From: Sweltsa coloradensis
Lineage: Eukaryota; Arthropoda; Insecta; Plecoptera; Chloroperlidae
Reading direction: 5' to 3'
NCBI GenBank assembly: GCA_024449915.1
Contig: JAMZAV010000160.1
Span: 992,001-1,056,000 of the forward strand
Length of the DNA stretch: 64,000 bases
This document shows, in pieces, positions 1-12,100 of the stretch. The notes under the pieces were generated by a model. That model was not told the DNA's origin, searched no databases, and saw only the letters and a list, made by a program, of their open reading frames with translations. Within the stretch, counting starts at the first letter, position 1; every line of letters begins with the position of its first letter. The position numbers and the translations under genes were made by a program.

Positions 1-264
1 TAAAATCAAGTTTCTTGTTGCAAAGCTGTAAATTTGAAATAGTTGGAACATTTCGTACAAGTGGTATTTTCATGTTGATCCAAAAACTAGGTGTTTTGGA
101 GGTACGGTAGTAGTGAAGGGAGTGCCAATGGGCTGTTGAAAAGGGGGCGGTAAATCGCATAAGCAACTCAAGACAACCTTGTCAGGATTGCACGTGAAGA
201 TATCTAGCCTTGTACATATCAGCATCTCGCACATTATACGCTTTAGCTATACATTTGTCGGTTG

Positions 265-852
265 TTGGATGAGCGAAGCGAAGACTTCAATTTCACTGAC
301 CCCCCAAAAAATTTAGCTCGGGTGTTTTTTTGGTTTGTTTTATTGTTTTGTTTGTTTTTCTGTCTGTTTGTTAGCACGATTCCGGGCAAACGGCATATAT
401 GCGATCTTGATGAAAATTAGAGGGGACCTTCGTTTTCTCTGAACTTAGACTTGCCACGTTTTTGGGTACAATCGAAGAAATATTTCTCATGAATATCGTA
501 CTTTTACGATTTTTTCCGATTTTTAGTGCGATATTTTCGTGACATTTGGGCCGATTCTGACCGAACGGGTGAGGCTACAACGTTCATATTTCACATGCAC
601 ATTGAGGTTATGGTGATGTAGTACAGTTTGAAAGAAAAAGTTGAAAAAGTTAGCCAGAATCCATAGAAATAAAGGTTTTAATTGAGTTTTTTGAGGTTTA
701 TAATAACAATTAACAAGAAACAATATAAACTTGACAACAATCACCTACATTGCATTCACAAAGCACTTGCAAAGGAAAAGTGGTACTGCTCAAACTAAAA
801 ACTTACAAAAATGCTCATCCATCAACGCGGTGGGACTTAAGCATTTTCCTAG
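265..852 (+). mobile_element. Non-autonomous Helitron2/Helentron-like element, family A copy 1
   Basis: The left end is TTGGATGAGCGAAGCG. Near the right end is the inverted counterpart GCTCATCCATC, followed by a short hairpin region and the terminus TTTTCCTAG|T. The interior is T-rich, with the phrase CACGTTTTTGGGTACAATCG shared with copies near 38.8 and 41.4 kb. It has no coding capacity. The asymmetric arrangement (left inverted repeat terminal, right one about 35 bases inside the end) fits Helentron-type elements. Confidence 0.65.
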
Positions 853-969
853 TTTTAGAAACAATGTATTTCTGGGATGTATTGTACTTGGGAGACATGT
901 TAATAGGAAGCACATATCATTTATTAATCAGTAAGCGGTGTTCCACACAGTTATATTGTTGTAATTTCT

Positions 970-1203
970 CGTGGGAAACCTGCGCAGGGCTCAATGCATG
1001 CACCTCTTCAGGTGTCTACAATAATTAGTTATTGGAAATGACAATTGTGAAGGGATGTCCGAGCGCTGTTTAAGAGGACTCAATCCCATTCATTTGCATT
1101 AGCGACTGGGAAAAACCTAGGAAAAAACTTCAGGCAGGATTGCTGGTATCGACGGGATTTGAAACCGGGACCCCCAGAATCAGAGTCGCGCGCTGTTGGT
1201 GAA
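970..1203 (-). mobile_element. tRNA-derived SINE, family S copy
   Basis: Read on the minus strand, the head (about 1140-1203) is tRNA-like with a degenerate B box opposite 1160-1172. The body is shared with copies at 10.3, 12.1, 44.4, 49.6, 57.4 and 59.7 kb. Diagnostic body phrases on the plus strand are CTCTTCAGGTGTCTA, ACAATTGTGAAGGGATGTCC and GTTTAAGAGGACTCAATC. Confidence 0.8.
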
Positions 1204-1256
1204 AAAAGAAGTACCATCAGCTACTATCTTAGGGTAAGAAAACGATGTTTTATTAC

Positions 1257-1377
1257 CTGAGGTCGAATTTGACTGGAATGTCGTCACGCACAGCAGTGTA
1301 GTAGGGATGCACGCAGGTGACATTCACCTTGTTCTTTGGGTCCAACCGAAGTTCTTGAATCAAACCGTCCATGAAAC
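1257..1377 (-). CDS. SDR exon 5: alpha-F and start of substrate loop
   Basis: The acceptor CTTTCAG opens the exon. It completes the Gly codon, then reads FMDGLIQELRLDPKNKVNV and TCVHPYYTAVRDDIP. The HPYYTAV segment is the counterpart of the P-x-x-I/V-x-T cofactor loop after beta-6. A GTAATA donor follows in phase 2. No matching downstream exon is visible at 1-1256, which is filled by a Helentron-like element and a SINE. Confidence 0.92.
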
Positions 1378-4300
1378 CTGAAAGCGAATTCATGCATTTG
1401 ACAAGTTTCTAATGTTTCACTACACATTTCATAACTATATTATATTAATATAGTTCACTCGTCCTAAGCCCGTTTAAATCATCGGAGAAAGAAGTATACA
1501 ATCATGGAGAGATAGAGTTTTAAATGTATCTTTACCGCCACTCTTGATTCCGGTGTTATATATAACAGTGTATACACCCATATCGTACCTGAGACTGCTG
1601 ACTTTGATACGGAATAAGGAACCTCGTTCGCCACTGGTGCGATTGCAGCGGCGGAGGCTATGGCAACAATGTGGCCGTGGTTTTTTTCAATCATTGATGG
1701 TAGAAAGGCTTTCAGGGTCTGAAATGATCAAGTAAATTTTTTCTAATTATTTAATGGAGGTCATCATTAAAATGGGAATTGAAATTGAAGATTGATTTTT
1801 TTGCTTTACGTTACTTATTAATTATGTACTAAAGCTTTCCAAATTTATTTATACCGTCATCAGATAACAGTTAAAGTTTTGACTAAATAAGAAACTTGGC
1901 TTCTGGGCCAAGCAAGGGCACTGCCAAGCAGGGGCACTGCTTTTCTATTGTATAGCTATTGATATATTGACGAGATCGAAAATAAAATGTGTAAAATGAT
2001 AACAATATTGAAAAAGCATTCGCCAAACAGATTGTGCATGGTGCTTGCCATCCTCACCCAGAAGTGAGCCATGAGGTTGGTATCAAAGGTGTCCTTGAGC
2101 TCCTCCGGGGTCCAGTCAAGGATGGCCTTGACGGGGTAGATCCCAGCGTTGTTTATCAGGATTGTCACGGGCCCCACCTCTCTTCGCACCTTCTCGGCAG
2201 TTTCCAGAACCAGCCGCCGGTCCCGGACATCGCAGGTGTAGGCTGTAATAACAATTATTTTCATTTTAGCCATGCGTTTTGGAGTTGATTTGGAAAATTT
2301 TAACCAATGAGATAATCATTAAATTTATTAAAAAGAAGAAGAGTGGTCGTGAGAGAGAGAGATGGAGAATTGGAGGAAATGATAATGAAAACAAGGACGA
2401 GGAAGACGAACATTACATACAGAGCTTGGCAGGCTGGTATTGATTCGGAATAATATGCTGATGGATGTTAAAAAACAACATATTCCCGAGTAAATATTGT
2501 TGAATATGATATATTTGGTTTCGGGTAGATCCGAAGGATCTTCTGACAATATGACAGAAAAACCAAACCCAAAACACTCAAAATGTAGAAAGAATATAAA
2601 AACAAGTCACCGCAACTGAATTCTTCACGTTTTAGAGCTATATGAGACGACTTCAGCACACCTTTTCCAGTCTTCAGGTATAGCTTATTTCTTCTCTTGT
2701 CAACCCTGACATATTATACAGAGGGATTTAATTATTATTCCTGATTTCCTTGTTTTGCCTTTATTTGTATTTTTTATTGTCATTACTGAACCTTGAGAAA
2801 GGGCAGGACACAAGTCCTAAGTACAGAGTGGCTGGAAAACCAAATTTGTTACATTATAACCGTGAAAGCCAATGAGATAATATATATTTATATTTATTAA
2901 ACTCATATATTAACCGCAATTCCAATTATTTTAAAAATAAGAAGATACATATAATTTTTTTTTAAAGACCTAAATTATTAAAAGAGTGCCTGCACCGGGA
3001 ATTGAATCCGGGACCTCTACTGTACGGGCAGATGCTCTAGCCATAGTGATCTAAAAAACGTAATAGCGTCATAGTCGCCTACTATAAAACGAAGGTAACA
3101 TTTATTAAGCGAGCGAAGCGAGCGTTTCCATTTGACTCTGCCGGAAAAATTAGTCACTGGTTTTGTTTTTTTTTTTTGTTTTTTTGTTGTGTTTTTTGTT
3201 TGTTTGTATGTCTCGCCATAACGTTCGAACGGAGACTCGGATCGAGTTGAAATTTTGACCATCCGCAAGCTTTGTTCTCGATTGAATGCCATTAGTTTTG
3301 TGGCAAAATCGTTCAAAAAGTTAAAAAGTTACATTAAAGTTAATCGAAAGTTTTTTTTTCAAACTAACCGGCGACAAAATCTGAGATAGCCAAATCATTT
3401 AGAATGTCCGTCCGGTTACGAATATGTTAATTTTAGTTTGATCCGATAAGTAGTGTAGATGGAAATTACATTATAACAAAAGTAACGTTGCCATGGCAAC
3501 GAAAAGACGCGCGAAGTTTCTAATGCACTGCCACCTAGAAGTAATCAAAATACTTTCGAGGAAGCATTCTATTATTTGTCACCAAAGAGTTTAAATATTT
3601 TTCCCAATGAGTCAAGGTCCTCTAGATGGCGGTGGATTTTATCCACAAAGTAAAGATTTCCATACGGGTTTACCCAAATACCTTGGCAATAATAAATAAT
3701 ATCGGAAACATGGCCCTGTGGACAGCGAACGTCGCCAATTTTAAAATTTAAAAAAATGTGCATTGTGGGTCTAGCTATAGCACGTGCTCGCTTATCAACG
3801 CGTCCAACTGAGCGTTTCCTAGTTACAACTATCTATTCGTAACACTTAGCCTATTTGTAATAGGCCTACATCAAGAAAGAAGTCAATGTTCAGCAAAATG
3901 AATTGCAATATTGTTTGACCTTATAGTCTGTGGTTCTATTATAAAACCAACACTAAGTTGATTTTCTTTGGCAAACAATGTTTAAATAATTGATTAGTAT
4001 GGTATGGTTGAAATGATACGACATATTTGCCAGGTTTTCCGCGGATTGTAGATATTATTAGATCAGCAAAAACAAATTGACCTTTCAAAACACAAAACAT
4101 TCAAGTCAAGATAATTACTCTCATATTCTCCAATGAAAGATTGTGCACTGGACAGCTTAAATTGTGTTTTGCAATTTACGTCTATACGCTCTTCATAATT
4201 GTGTGGTCAACAACCTCATTTTAGAAAGTTATAACGTGATAAAGCGTTGCTACTGCGTGTACAGTTCTGAAACACAACTAAATGGATGCTCTTGATGACA

Positions 4301-7300
4301 TTTGAGACTAGTTGCACTGTTGCACTGTTGCACCCAATATCCGGGCTGGCAGAGCAAGACGGACAGGACGGACCACGGTGTACTGCACTCTAAGTCGATT
4401 CCCCAAAATCAAGAGTATGTCAAAAGTAAAACAGTATAATAATACCCGTGAAAGAAATTATCAAGGTTACATGGTATTCTAGCTTACTGCTGGGATCCAG
4501 TAGCTACTCGTCATTTACTGTTAATGCATTATATGAGTCAATTAGGTTTTCTTACATTATAAAGAGTATCTGTAATTGTTTTGGATTGCCAAACATTACA
4601 TAACGCTCGCGTACGTATGTGAGGTGCACCTACCAACTGCCCGTCCTCCCGCGTGGCGTATGTCGTACACCGTGTTGATGTTCGTCTCGGTGTTGACGTC
4701 CCAGCACACGATGAACGCGCCGAGGCGACCCATGTTGATGGCGACCCTGCGGCCCAGGCCATGGCCGGCCCCGGTCACCTGAAACAACAAGCACGACGAG
4801 CCTGACACCACCTGAAGACCAGTTGGCTTTACGTAATTTTACGATGGTAGCGTGCTGTTGAATTCAAAGGGAGTGGGGAGGAACATACATTGTATGTTAC
4901 CAATTAATGTATTGTTACTAACTTGGACATGGAATGTATAGAAATGAGTAGCACAACAATTAATTACTGAGATTGAGATGTATTTCCAATCCAACACATT
5001 TTTTATTGACACACATTATAATTAAGTACATAGTATGTTGTTGGTTTGCACAGTTTAATGTTCAATAGATGCTCTTTAAGAGACGACCAATAGTCGGCTA
5101 CCATACAGGCAGCCCAGTTCAAGAGTGAAGTCGGATAGCCACGAATACAGAAGGTGCCTTTCGTTAGAAAACTGAGCTCCTTATGTACAAAATCTACAGT
5201 CTTACCGACATAAAATAATACATTTTTAGTGACGTTTAACAATGATATTTGATGGATTCTCGGTTCTCCTAAGGTAGACGTGCTATAGCAGGTTGTTTGT
5301 CCAATCTTATTAATCTATTTATAAGATGTGTTATTGAATATTGAGTATATTTTGACAGATCCAGAAATATGACTGTTATATATAATGTATAGTAAATTAC
5401 CATGTATCATTATTGAATAGCCATGTAATTACTCGAAGTCAACACATTACTTTTAATGTGTGATAATTCGTTAGATAAGCTGAACTAAATGAGTTTGTTA
5501 TGCCATAATGTTAAGTGAACATAGAATGGATATTCTGATACAATATTAGTACGATCTTAAACAATGGCAAGAAGTTGATATTTATGTATTATATTACTAG
5601 GAAAACGCTAAAGTCCCGTCGCGTTGTTGAGCGAGCACCGGTACGTGCAACACGACCCGAGTACGACATTCCCATAATGTCACACACTAATAAGTCTTTA
5701 AGGTCTTGACCGGTTTAGCTGAAAATTTGTAAAATAGGAGAGAATGTTGTACTTATTGACCTGCAAAATTTCATAACGATCGGAACATTTTTTTTTTTAT
5801 AACCAACGATCGGATTTTGTTCAAAAACTATACAGCAACCCGCATAGGTGGTATGTACATGTGTGCAAAATTTCAGGTCGATCAGAGAAACGGTGCGACC
5901 TATACCGAAGCAGTAACAGAAAAAAAAAACAGACATTCGAGCCATAAGAGTCAAGTGGAGACGCTCGCTACGCTCGCTCAATAAATATAATTATGCATAT
6001 AGTCGTCGCGATTAACCGCCCAAGGACAACACGCGTTTCTTCTTTCTGGGACTCTTCGGGCAGGTGGAAGAGTAAGATCACAGATAACAGATTGAAGGTG
6101 CCGGTGATGTATGTGGTAATATAATTAGACGTGGTAATAAGCAAGGATACGTACATTCTCATATTGTCGTAGATTTTCAAAAGTAATGGTTCATTAGTCG
6201 TACAAAATTTTAAAAAATATAGTTGAGCGAGTGTAGCGAGCGTCTCCACTTGACTCTTATGGCTCGAATGTCTGGTTTTTTTTGTGTTTTTTTTTGTTAC
6301 TGCTTCGGTACAGGTCGCACCGTTTCTCTGATTGACCTGAAATTTTTCACACATGTACATACCACCTAGGTGGGTTGCTGTATAGTTTTTGAACAAAATC
6401 CGATCGTTGGTTATAAAAAAAAAAAAAATGAAATGAAATTTAAAAAAAAATGTTCCGATCGTTATGAAATTTTGCAGGGTCAATAAGTACAACATTCTCT
6501 TCTATTTTACAAATTTTCAGCTAAATCGGTCAAGACCTTAAAGACTTATTGGTATGTAACATTATGGGAATGTCGTACTCGGGTCGTTGTTGCACGTACC
6601 GGTGCTCGCTCAACAACGCGACGGGACTTTAGCGTTTTCCTAGTTTAAGAAATTTTTATTACATCTCAAATCACTTAAATCGATCGGTTTTTTAATTGTT
6701 GAGCGAGCGAAGCGAGCGTCTCCACTTGACTCTTATGGCTCGAATGTCTGTTTTTTTTCTGTTACTGCTTCGATACAGGTCGCACCGTTTCTCTGATCGA
6801 CCTGAAATTTTTTACACATGCACATACCACCTAGGCGGGTTGCTGTATAGTTTTTGAACAAAATCCGATCGTTAGTTATAAAAAATAAAAAGTAATAAAA
6901 AAATAATAATAAAAAAAAAATGTTCCGATCGTTATGAAATTTTGCAGGGTCAATAAGTACAACATTCTCTCCTATTTTCCAAATTTTCAGCTAAATCGGT
7001 CAAGACCTTAAAGACTTATTGGTAATCATAATTCGAAAAATGCAAGGTCCGCTTGATCTCCGCTCTTGCGGAGGTTCGTCTAACTCACTAAGGTAGGTCG
7101 TCGCAAGGTGGATTTAGAAGCCATTGTGGAGCCAAATATCCAGCGCTTTTACAGGTGAACCATGTTAAACATGCCGTACTACAGACTACGTTACTAGTTT
7201 TTACCAGCAAACCATGACGGGGTGTGCAGCTGTTAAGTTCTAGACATTCTTGAAATGGAACTAGAATGTTCAGATTTCCGAAATCTCCTCGCAGAAAAGC

Positions 7301-9092
7301 CAAATGACTACGAAACTCGAGGCGAGATCAGTGGGCGCCAACGTTTATATTCAAATGTAGGCCTACCCATTTTAGAGAACTTACCCTACTATCAACATAA
7401 ATGTAGGTGTTCATATAGTTTCTGATTTAAACTGGGAACCCATTATTTAAGAGTATGATACAAATTTTATGTTTCTAAATAAATACTAGGTTTCAAAGGC
7501 TCAAACGTAGCATAAAGTGCCCAATTGTTCAATTTATATTGCTATAATATAAAATATTAGTGCACAATAATTTAATTATGGGTGGACTGGTATTTAAAAC
7601 AACATTTTAACAATGCTAAATTATTCATGGTGTTATATGCCACTGTAATAAATCTTTAATTAATACAATTTGGATTAAAATCCTTTTGGTTAATTTCCCC
7701 TCTTTTTCTCAGGTCTTCTACAATTGGTACCATACATTTCTGGGCCAGTGTCGTATTTAGGCCTAGGCAACCTAGGCAGCTGCCTATAGGGCGGTAAAGT
7801 TTAGGGGGGCGGCTTTTCGCCACTTAGGTCCTAGGGCAAATTTCGACAGTTTTTCACAGAACTGAAAATTAAAAAATTAAAATACTTTTTGCATGAAAAT
7901 AAGTTAGTAACAATTTTTTCGGCAGTATGATGTAATTTTATATTTTAAAGCGTGTTTTGGAGCTTTTAAAAGTAAAAATTTGCAAAAAATTCACCTGCCA
8001 GTCCTTCGCACGGCTTAATATTAGTCTTTATTAGTTTTTTTTATCCCGATCCCGTACTGTTTTGTTAGGGGTTCGTAAATTAGGAATCTTGCTGCTGCAG
8101 CTCCTGAGACAGACAAACTTTGTTGCAGAGAAGGTGCTACTTGTCCAGTGATAGGTCTCTAAAGAAAATTAAAAGTGAAAACTGTTACCTAAACTTTATT
8201 TAAGTTGTATTAAGTTGGGAGGGGGGGGGGGGGCGTCGGCAAAATTTAATTGCCTAGAGGCGGTTCACTACCTAAACACGGCCCTGATCAGGGTTGTAAA
8301 AAATCCAGGTTTTTATAGAAGAAGCCCAGCCCGGGTGGGTTTAATCGAAAATACGGATTTATGTGGGTTTATTTATTTTTTTAATTCATATTATTTTTAT
8401 AGCTCAAATATGAAGTGAAATATTCCACACAGCCTATTAGAATTTACCCATTATCCTACTCCAAGCCAAGAAGATTATATTATATTGAAATGAAAATCAG
8501 ATATAACTGAGTGGGTACTCTAAATACAATTTATTTATTTATTTATTTATTTTAGTAGGTAGATATCAAAATGAACTTAATTCGAAGTTTGGTCAAGTAG
8601 TGTGATTAAATTAATATTTCATCAACAAGAAGTCCATATTATTTATATTTCTAAGTATAGGCCTACGCCTACCTATGTCTTTTACCTAGATCCAAAATCA
8701 TACCTTGTTTCCTTGATTCCTAACTCTAATTGAAGAATATTTCTGAAAAAACAGCCCTGGGATCCATCGTAACAACCCTGGTATATATTGAATAATAATC
8801 TCTCTCCTTGCAAATTAGATGTTAAGTTTGACAATGAATACATGTTTATTTTAAATTTAATAAAATAAAATATTTAGAGTTTATTTAAATTTAAATGAAT
8901 GCTTTCCTATATAATCTCTAATTAATTAATTCTAACGACAAATCACTGATTCACTTTTTGATTCAGCCATATGTTCACTTCTTACACTGTTTTTTTTATG
9001 AATTTAGATTTGCATATTATTCTGTGAAAAAGTTTTGATAATTTTTCATAATATTTATATTATGTAATAATAACAATAATAATAATAATACA

Positions 9093-9160
<68 letters not shown>

Positions 9161-12100
9161 GTTTTATAATCCTAATTTGGATTCAAATTATTAATAATAA
9201 ATCAATAATATGATCGCATGTCTTTGGGATATGCATAATATGACTGATTCTCGGCGCTCGAAGACCGTGCATTGTGTTTGAATTCGCGCCGAAATTGCTC
9301 TAGCCGGGAGACAACATGGCCGCCCCATAAGAAACGTGATTGGAACGGACTGCGATGACCTAACCTTCTAGGTTCGTCGGTACACCGACTCTCCGCTAGG
9401 AGAATCAAGCAGACCTTGGAAAAATGAAGTTAAAAATGAAGGAGGCAGTGAAGATACAAAGACACACTTTAGAAGGCATGACGTGAATTAGTACAATGCA
9501 AAGATGTTGGAATAGTATAAAGTGTACAATGTCAATATCCAGTTAGGCCTACACTGTGTGGTGGGCCTTATGGGAATGTCGTACTCGGGTCATGTTGCAC
9601 GTACCGGTGCTCGCTCAACAACGCGTCCAAATGAGCGTTTTCCTAGTTATTCTATCACCAGAAAAATGGGTGTCGACACTTAAGCCTTCATTTATAAGTC
9701 CATGAAACCTGTGACGTAGTAAGGGACACCTGTGATGTCGGTTTGTCGGTGAAAATATGATTGAAGTCCTCTCGTATACATTGTTACGCAAAACAATGCA
9801 TCACTCATCACATCACACTGTAGAAGTCATGGCCGTGAACGTGAACAAACTCTCTCGAGATAGCCACAGCCCACAGATGCATCCTCATTTGTGTTCTCTG
9901 AGACTGAGTTACTCTCGGACTTGGAGGTATAGCCATCGCTTCTCTAGTCTTCAATGCCGGATCCAGTCTATCCAACATCTGTTGGACATCACATTCCTTC
10001 ATGTTCGTTGCCTGAAGTTGTACGGATGTATTACAACTTCTGTTCGTCTGTACGTGTGTATCACAATTATAAACCAAATACGACTTCCGATTGACATGTG
10101 TTATTTTAGATTGTCCTGCAACAAGGATGGTACATAATGGTTTTGGTGACCCTTGGGGTCAAGGGGGTGGGGCTAGCAGTTTTTTAAAGGATGTTTCCGC
10201 ACTTGACACTTCCACCGAAGATTTCGACGCACGATAAGATTTTATTTTTGCGTTCTTCTTCGACAACCTGTTTCTTATGTAGCTTAGCTCGCTATTTTGA
10301 GCACTCCGGTACCCGGTCTTTTTTTTACATTTATAATTTTTGTGGGAAGCCTGCCCAGGGTGCAATTCATGTCCCTCTTCAGGTGTCTTACTACGTATGT
10401 TGCGGATAGGACAATTGTGAAGGGATGTCCGAGGGCCGTTTAAGAGGACTCAATTCCCTTGCATCCTCGGAAAAACCTTCAGTCAGGATTGCCGGTCTCG
10501 ACGGGATTCGAACCCGGGACCTATATGTGGCCAGTAGTTTAGAGTTTACAGTTAACAACATTTTAGAAATACTCATTGAAATACGATAAACCAGAAACCT
10601 ATAATATCCCCCTATTTGTACACAAGAGGTATTTAACCCACATCCTATAACAGCATTAGTGGTAAGCTACCATATTGCAGAAGGCCGACTTCGAGCTACA
10701 GCTGTTTAAAGACTTGCTTGCGGAACGTTTGCTTACAATAGTTTTATAATTTCTCTCAAATGTTATATCATGAGCAGTTCCTGTCCGCTGGCTGTAGCTA
10801 TCTTCACTGTGACAGAAAGTAGGCTAGGAGAGAAATTGCCGCTCACTTCCATGCCTGCATACCTCGACTTCACGGCTTCGCTACGTCACTTGTGGGACTG
10901 GGAGCGTCAATACATTTAAAAATGTTTCGATTAGTTGAATTTGTAATAAGTTTTCAAAAAATAAATCGTTGCAATCCGTGAAATTCATGAATAGGAGTTT
11001 CGAACTGAGTCGCGCAACATGCCCCAAATCAAACACGTGTGCCCTATATTTTCTGAATGTCACCTCATCTGGGACTTAACAAAGTTCTCCAATCAAAATC
11101 AAAATTTCAATGTCAAATGAAGCCTCTGAATGATTGTAACCCCCTCAGCATCACAGCGCATAAAGTTTTAATTGCATCTGTTGTTGGTTTGTGGATGCAA
11201 TTCATTCATGTCCCCACGATGCATGCAGATTGTCGCATGCAGACAAGGAAGCGAAAAAAAACATACACAATGCATGATGTTCACAGTATGAAGGTCAACT
11301 TTTGGATTACTAGCAAACAGGTGAGCCTCAAGCGAGCGCTATCACATGCAAAGCACAGTGATGTTTTATTGCAGTTTTTGCCATAATGGTTTCCTTCAGA
11401 TCATAATCATGGGACCCCGACATTATATAATTTGTTTTTACGACGCTCAATAAAGCTATAGTTGAAGCAGGTGAACACGATTTAAATATCAAATAGAACA
11501 AAAAGATATTCCAAGCTCGTTCCGTTAGTGGTATAGTCACAACTCTAGGTACATAATCCTGTGAAAATATCACGATTCTCGTGGGAAACTTGGCCAAGGA
11601 CAATGCACGGTTGTACGACCCTCTTCATGTATCTAGCCAGAATGTCCAAGGGTTTTTCGGAACCACTGTTGGTTGTGTGGTCTCACAGGCCTCAATCACG
11701 TTTGATAAAGACGATAATCAATCAATCAATCAATCAATCTCTTTCCCTCATCATTAAGGTATGTTTGTCTGTACACATGAGTGAGTTATTAAACTTAAAA
11801 TCTTAAATGTGAAACAAAACAATTGAGGTTAAGTACAAGCAGCTGTGTCATCTATGTTGTTTAAATCAAACATGATTTTGATTCACGATAGTGGGTATTG
11901 ATAATGCAGCCATTGTTATGAATGACGCGTGTTCAATGAATAGTTTTTACACACTGTCATTTTACTAACACTCACAAAGACTCGATGCACTCTCATGAGC
12001 CAATAAAAATAAATACAATACAAAATATAAAAGAAATTGCACTTACAGTTAATGCATAATTAACTAAAAATGACAATTAAAAACTGACATAATTTATATA

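Noticed and set aside
5968..6495. 175-codon minus-strand open frame
   Set aside because: It overlaps the left part of a Helentron-like copy, is driven by A/T tracts, and related phrases recur in the other copies without frame conservation.
9757..10137. 126-codon plus-strand open frame overlapping an 89-codon minus-strand frame
   Set aside because: No recognisable domain, no splice or Kozak support, and it runs into family D repeat sequence near its end.
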